64,000 bases of DNA, taken from Pseudomonas sp. BGr12 (lineage in GTDB: Bacteria; Pseudomonadota; Gammaproteobacteria; Pseudomonadales; Pseudomonadaceae). A model generated the notes under the pieces. That model had not been told where the DNA came from. It saw nothing but the letters and a program-made list of their open reading frames with translations, and did not search any database. The position numbers and the translations under genes are program-made. Below, piece after piece: positions 38,433 to 48,732 of the stretch. The stretch covers positions 1-64,000 of the forward strand of contig NZ_JALRNF010000031.1 of assembly GCF_030272895.1 (NCBI RefSeq), given 5' to 3'. How positions within the stretch are numbered: position 1 is the first letter of the stretch; every line of letters begins with the position of its first letter.

Positions 38433-39836
38433 ATGCCACGCGAAATCCGTCTAAACGCATTCGAAATGAACTGCGTCGGCCACCAGGCCCCCGGCCTCTG
38501 GGCGCACCCCCGCGATCGCTCCTGGCAATACAAGGACCTCACCTACTGGACCGACCTCGCCAAGCTCCTGGAGCGCGGCAAGTTCGACGGCATTTTCATT
38601 GCCGACGTCATCGGCATCTACGACGTGCTCAACGGCAACGGCGATGCCGCCATTCGCCAGGCGGCGCAGGTGCCGGTCAACGATCCGCTCGCTTTGATCA
38701 CGCCCATGGCGCTGGTCACCGAGCATCTGGGCTTCGGCCTGACCGCGTCGCTGAGCTTCGAGCATCCCTATCCCTTCGCCCGTCGCCTGTCGACCCTGGA
38801 TCACCTGACCAAGGGCCGGATCGGCTGGAATATCGTCACCTCCTACCTGGACAGCGGCGCGCGCAATCTCGGGCAGAAGGCGCTGAGCGATCACGATGCG
38901 CGCTACGACTACGCGGATGAGTACCTTGAGGTGCTCTACAAGTTGTTCGAGGGCAGTTGGGAGGAGGATGCGGTGGTGCGTGACCGGGCGCGGGGGCTGT
39001 TTACGGATCCTGCCAAGGTTCATGAGATCCGCCACCATGGCAAGCATTTCCAGGTGCCCGGCATTCATTTGTGCGAGCCGTCGCCGCAGCGTACGCCGGT
39101 GCTGTATCAGGCCGGGGCGTCGAGTCGGGGCAAGAACTTCGCTGCCGCGCATGCCGAGTGTGTATTCGTCGCGTCGCCTTCGAAGGCGGCGCTGAAGAAG
39201 ACCGTGGCCGATATCCGCCGCCGCGCCGCCGAGGCCGGGCGCGATCCGCGCAAGGTGCTGATCTTCAATATGCAGACGGTGATCGTCGATGAGACCGATA
39301 CCAAGGCGCAGGCCAAGTGGCGGGAGTTGAAATCCTACGCCAGCTATGAGGGGGCGCTGGCGTTGATTGCCGGCTGGACCGGGATCGATTTCGGTCAGTA
39401 CCAACCCGACCAGGTGCTCAAGCATATTCAAACCAATGCCATGCAGTCGGCGGTGGAGGCCTTTTCCACGGCCGACCCGGGCAAGCAGTGGACGGTGCAG
39501 GAGCTGGCCGACTGGGTCGGTATCGGTGGCATGGGGCCGCTGATTGTCGGCAGCGCGCAGACCGTGGCCGACGAGCTGCAGGACTGGGTCGAGGAGACCG
39601 ATGTCGACGGTTTCAACTTCACCTACGCGCTGGCCCACGAAACCTTCCGCGACGTGGTCGAGTTGCTGGTTCCCGAGCTGCAGAAGCGCGGGGTGTTCAA
39701 GACCGAATACAGCCCCGGCACCTTGCGCGACAAGTTGTTCGGCGACGGCCCGCGTCTGCCGGCCAGCCATCCGGGCGCGGGCTACCGCGACCTGTCCCGT
39801 CTGCACGCCCACGCCAGCACGCCTGAGCTGGCCTGA
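38433..39836 (+). CDS. FMN-dependent monooxygenase, NtaA/SnaA/DszA family
   Basis: 467 residues of the bacterial-luciferase-like fold. Features are the N-terminal MNCVGHQAPGLWAHPRD, LTKGRIGWNIVTSYLDSGARN and [17 protein letters not shown], all typical of this subfamily. These enzymes use reduced FMN to cleave C-S or C-N bonds (for example dimethylsulfide, dibenzothiophene sulfone, nitrilotriacetate). In a gene set with SfnB, an ABC importer and msu genes, an organosulfur substrate is most likely. MsuE could supply the FMNH2. AGGAG precedes ATG 38433. Confidence 0.88.
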   Translation: MPREIRLNAFEMNCVGHQAPGLWAHPRDRSWQYKDLTYWTDLAKLLERGKFDGIFIADVIGIYDVLNGNGDAAIRQAAQVPVNDPLALITPMALVTEHLGFGLTASLSFEHPYPFARRLSTLDHLTKGRIGWNIVTSYLDSGARNLGQKALSDHDARYDYADEYLEVLYKLFEGSWEEDAVVRDRARGLFTDPAKVHEIRHHGKHFQVPGIHLCEPSPQRTPVLYQAGASSRGKNFAAAHAECVFVASPSKAALKKTVADIRRRAAEAGRDPRKVLIFNMQTVIVDETDTKAQAKWRELKSYASYEGALALIAGWTGIDFGQYQPDQVLKHIQTNAMQSAVEAFSTADPGKQWTVQELADWVGIGGMGPLIVGSAQTVADELQDWVEETDVDGFNFTYALAHETFRDVVELLVPELQKRGVFKTEYSPGTLRDKLFGDGPRLPASHPGAGYRDLSRLHAHASTPELA

Positions 39837-39865
39837 ATTCCTTCGTTTCTATTAAGAGAGCAATC

Positions 39866-41083
39866 ATGTCTGTAATCACTGCCCATTACCCCATCCACCA
39901 GCCGGATGCCCATGTCATTCGTGACGATGCCGAAGCCATCAGTGTTGCCCACCGGGTCGCCGCTCTGCTGCAACCGGGGGCTGCCGAGCGCGATGCGCAG
40001 CGCGCGGTGCCGGCGGAGGTGGTCGATGCGTTTTCCAACAGTGGTTTGTGGGGCATTACCGTGCCTAGGGCCTACGGTGGCGCCGAGGTGTCCTACGCCA
40101 CTTTGGCGCGAGTGATCGCCATTATTTCGGCGGCCGATCCGTCCCTGGGGCAGATTCCGCAGAACCACTATTGCCTGCTGGAGGATATTCGCCTGCAGGG
40201 CAGCGAAGAGCAGCAGCGCTTTTTCTTCGACCTGGTGCTCAAGGGCCATCGCTTCGCCAATGCGCTGTCGGAAACCGGCGGCAAGAATGTGCAGGACATC
40301 CGTACTCGCATCGTGCGCGAAGGCGACGGTTATCGTATCGACGGACGCAAGGGTTACTGCACCGGTTCGCTCTATGCCCACTGGCTCGGGGTGTTGGCCG
40401 TGGACGAGGAGGGCCACGGGCAACTGGCCTTCGTGCCCCGTGACACGCCCGGGCTGGTGGTGGTCGATGACTGGGACAGCATCGGCCAGCGCAATACCTC
40501 CAGCGGTACGGTGCTGGCCGATGGGTTGCGGGTGCCGGCGTTCAATCTGTTCCCCAGCTATCGCTCCTACGAGAATCCGACCCTGGCCGGGCCGTTCGCG
40601 CAGATCACCACGGCGGCCATCGACGCCGGCATCGCCCGCGCTGCACTGCAGGACACCATCGTTTTTGTGCGCGAGCAGGCGCGGCCGTGGATCGATGCAG
40701 GGGTGGAGAGGGCCAGTGAAGACCCGCTGACCATCATCCAGGTCGGTGCCCTGGATATTCGTCTGGAAGCGGCCGAGGCGCTGCTGGAACGTGCCGGCCT
40801 GGTGCTCGATCAGGCCCGGCCGGCGCCGGATGCCGAGAATGTCGCCGCCGCCTCGCTTGCCGTGGCGCGGGCCAAGGTGCTGACCACCGAGATCGCCATC
40901 GAGGCGAGCAACAAGCTGTTCGAGCTGGGCGGCACCCGGTCGACCCTGCGCCGCCACAACCTCGATCGCCACTGGCGCAATGCCCGGGTGCATACCCTGC
41001 ATGATCCGGTGCGCTGGAAGTACCACGTGGTCGGCAACTGGCTGCTCAACGATATCAAGCCGCCGCGCCATGACTGGTCCTGA
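39866..41083 (+). CDS. SfnB-type flavin oxidoreductase (acyl-CoA dehydrogenase fold)
   Basis: 405 residues of the acyl-CoA dehydrogenase/DszC-like fold. GLWGITVPRAYGGAEVSYAT and the C-terminal HNLDRHWRNARVHTLHDPV are characteristic of the sulfur-acquisition subgroup. It likely works as an FMNH2-dependent monooxygenase on a sulfur compound. It is 29 bp behind the monooxygenase gene and 7 bp before the ABC permease start. Confidence 0.88.
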   Translation: MSVITAHYPIHQPDAHVIRDDAEAISVAHRVAALLQPGAAERDAQRAVPAEVVDAFSNSGLWGITVPRAYGGAEVSYATLARVIAIISAADPSLGQIPQNHYCLLEDIRLQGSEEQQRFFFDLVLKGHRFANALSETGGKNVQDIRTRIVREGDGYRIDGRKGYCTGSLYAHWLGVLAVDEEGHGQLAFVPRDTPGLVVVDDWDSIGQRNTSSGTVLADGLRVPAFNLFPSYRSYENPTLAGPFAQITTAAIDAGIARAALQDTIVFVREQARPWIDAGVERASEDPLTIIQVGALDIRLEAAEALLERAGLVLDQARPAPDAENVAAASLAVARAKVLTTEIAIEASNKLFELGGTRSTLRRHNLDRHWRNARVHTLHDPVRWKYHVVGNWLLNDIKPPRHDWS

Positions 41084-41090
41084 GGTGCTT

Positions 41091-41756
41091 GTGGACGAGT
41101 TGCTCGCCAATATCGACTGGTCGGAGATCGGCCAGGCCTGCCTGGACACCCTGACCATGCTCGGTGCCGCGCTCGGCTTTACCGTGCTGCTGGGGCTGCC
41201 GCTGGGGGTGCTGCTGTACCTGACCGGCCAGCGTCAGTTGCTGGCTTCGCCCCGGGTGTATCGGCTGTTGTCGGTGCTGGCGAATGTGCTGCGTTCGATG
41301 CCGTTCATCATTCTGTTGATCGTGCTGATTCCGCTGACCACGTTGATCACCGGCACGTCGCTGGGCGTGGCCGGGGCGACGCCGCCGCTGGTGATCGGCT
41401 GCACGCCGTTTTTCGCCCGGCTGGTGGAAACCGCTCTGCGTGAGGTCGATCGCGGTCTGGTGGAGGCGACCCAGTCCATGGGCGCCGGTACCTGGCAGAC
41501 GGTCTGGCACACCTTGCTGCCGGAGGCGCGTACCGGGCTGATCGCCGCCGTCACGGTGACCGCCATCGTCCTGGTGGATTACACCGCCATGGCCGGTGTG
41601 GTCGGCGGTGGCGGCCTGGGCGATCTGGCGATCCGTTTCGGTTACCAGCGTTTCCAGACCGATGTGATGGTGGTCACCGTGCTGCTGCTGATCCTGCTGG
41701 TGCAAACCCTGCAGCTCAGTGGCGATCGCCTGGTGCGCCACTTCACCCGGCGTTGA
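41091..41756 (+). CDS. MetI-like ABC transporter permease
   Basis: 221 residues with about five membrane helices and the coupling motif EATQSMGAGTWQTVWHTLLPEA. It matches the methionine permease family (GVAGATPPLVIGCTPFFARL). Start chosen at GTG 41091 because GAGG sits 5 nt upstream and the protein then aligns with the family start. ATG 41070 would overlap the previous gene. Context suggests an organosulfur compound rather than methionine as substrate. Confidence 0.88.
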   Translation: MDELLANIDWSEIGQACLDTLTMLGAALGFTVLLGLPLGVLLYLTGQRQLLASPRVYRLLSVLANVLRSMPFIILLIVLIPLTTLITGTSLGVAGATPPLVIGCTPFFARLVETALREVDRGLVEATQSMGAGTWQTVWHTLLPEARTGLIAAVTVTAIVLVDYTAMAGVVGGGGLGDLAIRFGYQRFQTDVMVVTVLLLILLVQTLQLSGDRLVRHFTRR

Positions 41757-41847
41757 CTGTTTTTCCCGTCTGCGGCAGCCGGGTTCAGCTGCCGCCGGCC
41801 CACGTCCACCCCACGACGGCCACTGTTCACTGTTCAGGAGCAAGACC

Positions 41848-42618
41848 ATGAAGAAGACCCTGGCCGTACTGGCTGCTGTACTGTCGCTGTCCGCCCACGC
41901 CAACGAGAAACTGGTGGTGGGGGCTACCCCGGTGCCTCACGCGGAGATCCTCGAGTTCGTCAAACCGACGCTGGCCAAGGAGGGCGTGGACCTGGATCTG
42001 AAGGTGTTCACCGATTTCATCCAGCCCAACCTGCAGCTGGCCGAGAAGAACCTCGACGCCAACTACTACCAGTACCGGCCCTTCCTCGACGAGTTCAACG
42101 CCACCCGCAAGACCGATCTGGTGCCGGTGGTCGGCGTGCATATCGAGCCTTTCGGTGCCTATTCGACCCGGATCAAGAACCTCGCCGAGCTCAAGGAGGG
42201 CGCCAGCGTGGCCATTCCCAACGACCCGGTGAACACCGGTCGCGCTTTGGTGCTATTGCATGAGGCCGGGCTGATTACGTTGAAGGACCCGAGCAATACC
42301 CTGGCGACCCAGCGCGACATCGTCGCCAACCCCAAGAAGCTGAAGATCCGCGAGTTGGAAGGGGCGTTGCTGGCGCGGGCGGTGAACCAGGTCGACCTGG
42401 CGTTCATCTTCGCCAACTACGCCCTGGAAGCCGGTATCGACACCAACAGTGCGCTGATCGTCGAGAAGGGCAAGGACCTGTACATCGAGTTCCTGGTGGC
42501 CCGCCCCGACAACATCAACGACCCGCGCATCCAGAAGCTGGCCAAGGCGTTGAATTCGCCCGAAGTGCGCCAGTTCATCCTGACCCGCTACAAGGGCCAG
42601 ATCGCTCCCGGCTTCTGA
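41848..42618 (+). CDS. MetQ/NlpA-family periplasmic binding protein
   Basis: 256 residues. The signal peptide ends near SLSAHA-NE and has no lipobox Cys, so it is a free periplasmic protein, unlike lipoprotein MetQ. The family pattern is clear: VVGATPVPHAEILEFVKP, ANYYQYRPFLDEFN, and VAIPNDPVNTGRAL. CAGGAG precedes the ATG. It should present the substrate to the adjacent MetI/MetN-like parts. Confidence 0.9.
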   Translation: MKKTLAVLAAVLSLSAHANEKLVVGATPVPHAEILEFVKPTLAKEGVDLDLKVFTDFIQPNLQLAEKNLDANYYQYRPFLDEFNATRKTDLVPVVGVHIEPFGAYSTRIKNLAELKEGASVAIPNDPVNTGRALVLLHEAGLITLKDPSNTLATQRDIVANPKKLKIRELEGALLARAVNQVDLAFIFANYALEAGIDTNSALIVEKGKDLYIEFLVARPDNINDPRIQKLAKALNSPEVRQFILTRYKGQIAPGF

Positions 42619-42633
42619 TTGAAGGTTCAGCGC

Positions 42634-43660
42634 ATGGTCAGTTTCAATTCGCAGCCGCTTACGGCTGCCGTGCATATCCGCCTGGTGGGGCTCGGCAAGC
42701 AGTACCCGGGGCGCGGGCAGGCGGTTCACGCCTTGCGAGACATCAACCTGGAGGTGCGCCGTGGCGAGGTGTTCGGCATCATCGGCCGCAGCGGGGCGGG
42801 CAAGTCTTCGCTGCTGCGCTCGCTGAACCGCCTGGAAGACCCCAGCCGTGGCCAGGTGTTGATCGACGGCGAGGATATCGCCGGCTTCGACAAGGCCCGA
42901 CTGGCGCGCCAGCGTCAGCGCACCGGGATGATCTTCCAGCACTTCAACCTGATGGCGGCGAAAACCGTGGGCGAGAATATCGCCCTGCCGCTCAGGCTGG
43001 CGGGCATCGGTGCCGCCGAGCGCGAGCGGCGGGTGGCCGAGATGCTGCAACTGGTGGGCCTGGAGGACAAGCGCGATGCCTGGCCTGCGCAACTGTCCGG
43101 CGGGCAGAAGCAGCGGGTCGGGATCGCCCGGGCGCTGGTGCTGCAACCGGACTTGCTGTTGTGCGACGAGGCCACCTCGGCGCTCGATCCGGAGAGCACC
43201 CAGTCGATCCTCGGCTTGCTGCGCGATATCAATCGGCGCCTGAACCTGACCATCGTCCTGATCACCCACGAGATGGAAGTGATCCGCGACCTGTGCGACC
43301 GCGTGTTGGTGCTGGAGCGGGGCGAGGTGGTGGAGCAGGGCGAGGTGTGGCAGGTGTTCGGCAATCCGCAGCACGAGGTGACCCGCACCCTGTTGCATAC
43401 TTCACAGCCGGGTGCCGCCGAGGCGCGGACGTCGAAGGAGCTGCTGCTCGACCTGCATTACACCGGCGCCAGCGGCCACGAGCCGGAGCTTACCGCCATC
43501 ACCGCTGCGCTGGGTTACACCACCCGCCTGGTGCAGGGCAGCCTGGAGCGTATCCAGGGCCGCACCCTCGGCAGCCTGCGTGTTCGGGTGGAGGCGCCGG
43601 CCGAGGTGTTTGCCCAGGTGCTGGAGCAGGCGCGCCAGGTGGCCGATCGCATCGAGCCGG

Positions 43661-43677
<17 letters not shown>
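42634..43677 (+). CDS. MetN-like ABC transporter ATP-binding protein
   Basis: 347 residues. Walker [10 protein letters not shown], signature [15 protein letters not shown], Walker [15 protein letters not shown]. The C-terminal about 80 residues look like the NIL sensor domain of methionine importers ([20 protein letters not shown]). ATG 42634 has GAAGG about 8 nt upstream. It ends inside the 3-prime end of the opposing sfnR gene (17-bp overlap). Confidence 0.92.
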
Positions 43678-44761
<1,084 letters not shown>

Positions 44762-44770
44762 GGGCAGGTC

Positions 44771-45961
44771 TCAGGAGTAGAAGGTGGGCGTCGGGCGCGT
44801 CTGGTTCAGGGCCCATTCCCCCAGCTCGTGGATCTTGTAATCCACCGGGTCGTGCAGGGTCTGGGTGCGCAGGTTGCGCCAGTAGCGATCGAAGCGCAGC
44901 GAGGCATGGGTAGCCCTGGCACCGGTGACTTCGAACAGGCGGCTGCACAGGTCAAGGCCGGTGCGGGTGGCCGCCACCTTGGCGGTGGAGATCGACAGCG
45001 CCAGTTGCGCGCGCTCCTCACTGCCGAGGTTATGTTCCTTGCCCCAGGCCTCGTCGAGCTGGCGGGCGGCGCGTTCGACCAGCAGCCGCACGCCCTCAAG
45101 GCCGACCCAGAACTCACCGTAGTGACGCAGGATGTACGGGTCTTCGCTGACATGCTGGGCCTTGGACTTGAACCAGGGCCGGCCCTCCTTGAGGGTGTAC
45201 TGGCGGGCTTCTTCCAGGGCGCCTTCGGCGATGCCGAGGAACACATGGGCAAAGTGCAGTTGCGCGATTAGCGGGCGCAGGCAGGCGAACGGGGTGCTCA
45301 ACGGGCCTGGGTCGAGCAGCAGTTCCGATTCCTCGACGCGCACCCGTTCGAAGGTGGCGCTGCCGCTGTCGGTCTGGCGCTGGCCCATGTTGTTCCAGTC
45401 GCCATGCAGGGTGATGCCGGAGCGGGCGCTGGGGATAGCGGCGATCAGCAGCTTGCCGCCGGCGCTTTCGTCCACCGCCGAGGCGATCAGCATTTCCGAG
45501 TCGCTGGCGCCGGAGCAGAAGCTCTTCTTGCCGGAGAACTCGCGCCAGCCATCGAATTTGCGCACCACGGTGCGGGTATCCAGCGGGTTCAGGGCATTGC
45601 CCCAGAACCAGTTTTTGCGTGCGGTCTGTTCGAACCAGGGCTGCCACTGCTCGGGGCGGGCGAACAGGCGCACGGTGGCCAGCATCAGGTGCTGGAAGCC
45701 GAAGACATGGGCGATGGAGCTGTCGACCTTGGCGAACTCGCGGACGATGTCCAGGGTCTCGCTCCAGCTGGCGCCCAGGCCGCCGAACTGGCGGGGAATG
45801 CTCAGGGCGAGCAGGCCGCTCTGGCGCAGGGCATCGCGCTCGGCCTTCGGCGTGCCGCCACGCTCGTCGCGTTCGGCGGCGGTTTCGGCGAAGTCGGCGG
45901 CCAACTTGCGGGCGGTTTGCAGCGGGCTGAGTACAGCGGCTTGCGGGTGGAGTGCGTTCAC
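44771..45961 (-). CDS. msuC: FMNH2-dependent methanesulfinate monooxygenase MsuC
   Basis: 396 residues of the DszC/acyl-CoA dehydrogenase fold, the usual length for MsuC. SGLLALSIPRQFGGLGASW and the C-terminal RFDRYWRNLRTQTLHDPVDY are typical. MsuC converts methanesulfinate to methanesulfonate with reduced FMN. GTG 45961 is chosen because GAGGA is 7 nt upstream. It is paralogous to the SfnB-type protein of the facing operon. Confidence 0.9.
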   Translation of the reverse strand: MNALHPQAAVLSPLQTARKLAADFAETAAERDERGGTPKAERDALRQSGLLALSIPRQFGGLGASWSETLDIVREFAKVDSSIAHVFGFQHLMLATVRLFARPEQWQPWFEQTARKNWFWGNALNPLDTRTVVRKFDGWREFSGKKSFCSGASDSEMLIASAVDESAGGKLLIAAIPSARSGITLHGDWNNMGQRQTDSGSATFERVRVEESELLLDPGPLSTPFACLRPLIAQLHFAHVFLGIAEGALEEARQYTLKEGRPWFKSKAQHVSEDPYILRHYGEFWVGLEGVRLLVERAARQLDEAWGKEHNLGSEERAQLALSISTAKVAATRTGLDLCSRLFEVTGARATHASLRFDRYWRNLRTQTLHDPVDYKIHELGEWALNQTRPTPTFYS

Positions 45962-46004
45962 ACGGGGTTCCTCGATGGTCCTGGGTGGGCTGACGGGTGG
46001 TGGC

Positions 46005-47150
46005 TCATGCCGGCTGCGCTTGCGGCAGCACATCGTTGGCGATCATTTCGCCGAACGGCCCGGTGAGGTTGGTCACGCCGCGTCCGGCCAGGCTTCGGTA
46101 GGGTTCCGGCAACAGCGGGAAGACCAGCTCGGCGAAGCGGTAGGCCTCTTCCAGGTGCGGGTAGCCGGAGAAGATGAAGCTGTCGATGCCCAGGTCCGCG
46201 TACTCCTTGATACGCGCCGCCACCTGCTGCGGGTCGCCGACCAGCGCGGTACCGGCACCACCCCGCACCAGGCCGACCCCGGCCCACAGGTTGGGGGCGA
46301 TTTCCAGCTGGTCGCGCCGACCTCCGTGCAGGGCGGCCATGCGCCGCTGGCCTTCGGAATCGAAGCGGGCGAAGGACTGCTGGGCGGCGGCGATGGTGTC
46401 GTCGGAGATCGACGCGATCAGGCGGTCGGCGGCCTGCCAGGCTTCTTCGGCGGTCTCGCGCACGATCACATGCAGGCGGATGCCGAACTTCACCGTGCGC
46501 CCGTGTTTGGCGGCGCGGGCGCGCACATCGGCGATCTTTTCGGCGACGGCGGCGGGCGGCTCGCCCCAGGTCAGGTAGACATCCAGCTGCTCTGCGGCCA
46601 GTTCATGGGCGGCCTCGGACGAGCCGCCGAAGTACAGCGGTGGGTAAGGCTTCTGCACCGGCGGGTAGAGCGCCTTGGCGTTCTGCACCTTGAAGTGCTT
46701 GCCCTCGAAATCCACCGCCTCGCCCTGCAACACGCGGCGCCAGATGCGCAGGAATTCGTCGCTGACCTCGTAGCGTTCGCTGTGGCTCAAGTGAATGCCG
46801 TCGCCACGGTTCTCGTCCGGGTCGCCGCCGGTCACCACGTTGATCAGCAGGCGCCCACCGGACAGCCGGTCGAGGGTCGCGCTCATGCGTGCCGATACCG
46901 TCGGCGAGATGATCCCCGGGCGGATCGCCACCAGAAAACGCAAGCGCTCGGTCAGCGGCGCCAGCGCCGAGGCGACCACCCAGGAGTCCTCGCAGGAGCG
47001 TCCGGTGGGAATCAGCACGCCGTAGTAGCCGAGGCCGTCGGCGGCCTGGGCGATCTGTTTGAGGTAGTTGAGGCTGACCGGGCGCGCGCCTTCGCTGGTG
47101 CCGAGAAAATGGCCATCGCCATGGGTGGGCAGGAACCAGAATACATTCAT
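46005..47150 (-). CDS. msuD: FMNH2-dependent methanesulfonate monooxygenase
   Basis: 381 residues, luciferase-like (SsuD family). [18 protein letters not shown] at the start and [23 protein letters not shown] in the C-terminal part are typical. It cleaves methanesulfonate to sulfite and formaldehyde, using FMNH2 from MsuE. AGGAG lies 7 nt before the ATG; it starts 11 bp after msuE. Confidence 0.93.
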   Translation of the reverse strand: MNVFWFLPTHGDGHFLGTSEGARPVSLNYLKQIAQAADGLGYYGVLIPTGRSCEDSWVVASALAPLTERLRFLVAIRPGIISPTVSARMSATLDRLSGGRLLINVVTGGDPDENRGDGIHLSHSERYEVSDEFLRIWRRVLQGEAVDFEGKHFKVQNAKALYPPVQKPYPPLYFGGSSEAAHELAAEQLDVYLTWGEPPAAVAEKIADVRARAAKHGRTVKFGIRLHVIVRETAEEAWQAADRLIASISDDTIAAAQQSFARFDSEGQRRMAALHGGRRDQLEIAPNLWAGVGLVRGGAGTALVGDPQQVAARIKEYADLGIDSFIFSGYPHLEEAYRFAELVFPLLPEPYRSLAGRGVTNLTGPFGEMIANDVLPQAQPA

Positions 47151-47161
47151 CGTGTAGCTCC

Positions 47162-47725
47162 TCAGGCGATCTTGCGCAGGCTGTGCGCGTGGTTGGCGAA
47201 CAGCGGCAGGGCGCGCTCGGCGGCCAGGCGTATGCGGGCTTGCAGGGTGTCGCTGCTGACCTGGTAGTCGCGCAGGTCGCTTTCACTGGCATACACACCA
47301 ATGGGCAGGGTCAGCGACTGGAAGAAACTGAACAGCGGGCGCAGCTGGTGATCGATGACCAGCGCGTGCAACGGGCTGCCACCGTTGGCCACGAGCAATA
47401 CCGGGGTGTCGACCAGGCTGTGCTGGCCCACCAGGTCGAACAGGTGCTTGAGCAGGCCGGGGTAGGAGCCGCGGTAGACCGGTGAGGCGACGATCAAGAG
47501 GTCTGCGTTCTCGATGGTTTGCAGCTGTTGCTCCACCTCATCGGGCAGCTCATTACGCGACATCGCATTGCCCAAGGGGCGGGCGATCTCGCTGAGCTCG
47601 ACGATGTGGGCATCGATGTTCAGGTGGTTGCCCAGTTCGGCAACGATGGCCTGGGTCAGGGCCAGGGTACGGGAAGGGCGATAGGCGCCGCCGGAAACGG
47701 CGACCACCTTGAGTGCAGCAGTCAT
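47162..47725 (-). CDS. msuE: NAD(P)H-dependent FMN reductase of the msu system
   Basis: 187 residues, flavodoxin-like NADPH-dependent FMN reductase (SsuE/MsuE). [18 protein letters not shown] is the flavin phosphate loop and [22 protein letters not shown] is the second flavin segment. It supplies FMNH2 to MsuD, MsuC and perhaps the plus-strand monooxygenases. First gene after the sigma-54 promoter; ATG 47725 is chosen because longer starts run into the promoter. Confidence 0.93.
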   Translation of the reverse strand: MTAALKVVAVSGGAYRPSRTLALTQAIVAELGNHLNIDAHIVELSEIARPLGNAMSRNELPDEVEQQLQTIENADLLIVASPVYRGSYPGLLKHLFDLVGQHSLVDTPVLLVANGGSPLHALVIDHQLRPLFSFFQSLTLPIGVYASESDLRDYQVSSDTLQARIRLAAERALPLFANHAHSLRKIA

Positions 47726-47774
47726 GTTCAAGTCCTGTGGTGATGCTCTGCGAGCAGAGCGGTACACAGGCTTG

Positions 47775-47790
47775 AGCAAAGGCTGTACCA
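47775..47790 (-). promoter_or_regulatory. Sigma-54 promoter of msuEDC-sfnR
   Basis: On the minus strand TGGTACA-GCCT-TTGCT matches the full consensus TGGYACRNNNNTTGCW. Transcription should start near 47764, about 40 bp before the msuE ATG. Confidence 0.85.
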
Positions 47791-47872
47791 CACTTGAAGG
47801 CCCCGTTTTACGGGGGTTCTGGCTGTTTTTTACGCCTTGCGCTGTTGCTGCGGGAGGTGTTTTGTTGCATGG

Positions 47873-47890
47873 CTGTTGCCAGGGCAACAG
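47873..47890. promoter_or_regulatory. Candidate upstream activating site for SfnR
   Basis: CTGTTGCC-AG-GGCAACAG is a perfect 18-bp palindrome about 85-100 bp upstream of the sigma-54 element, the usual distance for an enhancer-binding protein. Extra CTGTTGC half-sites lie close by. Confidence 0.6.
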
Positions 47891-48095
47891 TTGCTGGGCG
47901 AACAGTGAGGGATGGTGTTGGCCGGGAGACATGATTCGATTCGCACAGCGGTATGAATGTGCGACCGTTATACGGAGGGCTGCTTATTCCGTAAAAGAAT
48001 CAATAAAAATATAATACTGCCTTTTTTGAATATGAGGGCTGGACCTGTTCCTGGTTGCGAAAGCCGGTCCAGTCCTCGAAGGGGAGATGCCTATG

Positions 48096-48299
48096 TCAGA
48101 TCGCTGCGCTGATCAGGTCGATATTTCTGTCTTGAGCGTCCATAAGAAAGTGCAGCGGCAGGTGGTGTGGCGTGTCCATGGTGCAAACGTCAAAACTTCC
48201 TACAACCAGTGGCTGCCGTTCTAGTGGCGCGACCGATTCTTCCGCCAGCCTTTTGACCATTCGCGCGTGGTTCATTGCGATTTCACTGAGCGTTGACAC
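48096..48299 (-). CDS. Small hypothetical protein
   Basis: 67 residues from GTG, with GGAG 8 nt upstream. Soluble, not recognised (FDVCTMDTPHHLPLHFLMD). It lies alone between the msu promoter region and a repeat area. Confidence 0.5.
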   Translation of the reverse strand: MSTLSEIAMNHARMVKRLAEESVAPLERQPLVVGSFDVCTMDTPHHLPLHFLMDAQDRNIDLISAAI

Positions 48300-48540
48300 G
48301 TTACATCTCCGATAACTGGGCAGGCGTCGCTGGGGCGCCCCTTTGAACGATAATTTTGGCCGCTGCCGCGTCAGAATTTCGTCTTTCCGGGGCTGCTGGG
48401 GCCGGCTTGTGCAATTGATACGCCAGAGGGTGGCGAGAAATGGGGTGTGGGGTTCTCAAGGCGACGAGTGGTGGAGTGGCGTTTGGCCAGGGCACCGTGG
48501 CGCGGCCATCGCCGGCTTCGCCAGCTCCCACAATGACCTG
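48300..48540. other. Intergenic stretch, nothing recognised
   Basis: No gene or RNA is supported. The end (48505-48531) has a REP-like fragment (GGCTTCGCCAGCTCCCACA). Confidence 0.4.
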
Positions 48541-48678
48541 TGCCTGACTACCTTTCCAAGGCAGACCCGAAGTCCTGTGGGAGCTGTGCCTGATTAGCTT
48601 TCCAAGGCAGACCCGAAGTCCTGTGGGAGCTGTGCCTGATTAGCTTTCCAAGGTAGACCTGAAACCCTGTGGGAGCTG
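48541..48678. repeat. Three tandem copies of a 46-bp unit
   Basis: Units begin with TGCCTGA at 48541, 48587 and 48633, and each ends in CTGTGGGAGCTG-type sequence. The first two are nearly identical; the third has a few changes. The repeated unit resembles the REP tails elsewhere in the window. Confidence 0.85.
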
Positions 48679-48732
48679 GCAACGCCAGCGATGCCGGCGC
48701 CGCGCAGCACCTGACACCGCGGCATCCGGCGA

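Noticed and set aside
48301..48531. Minus-strand frame between the small gene and the 46-bp repeats
   Set aside because: Ala/Pro/Arg-rich translation without ribosome-binding site; ends in REP-like sequence.
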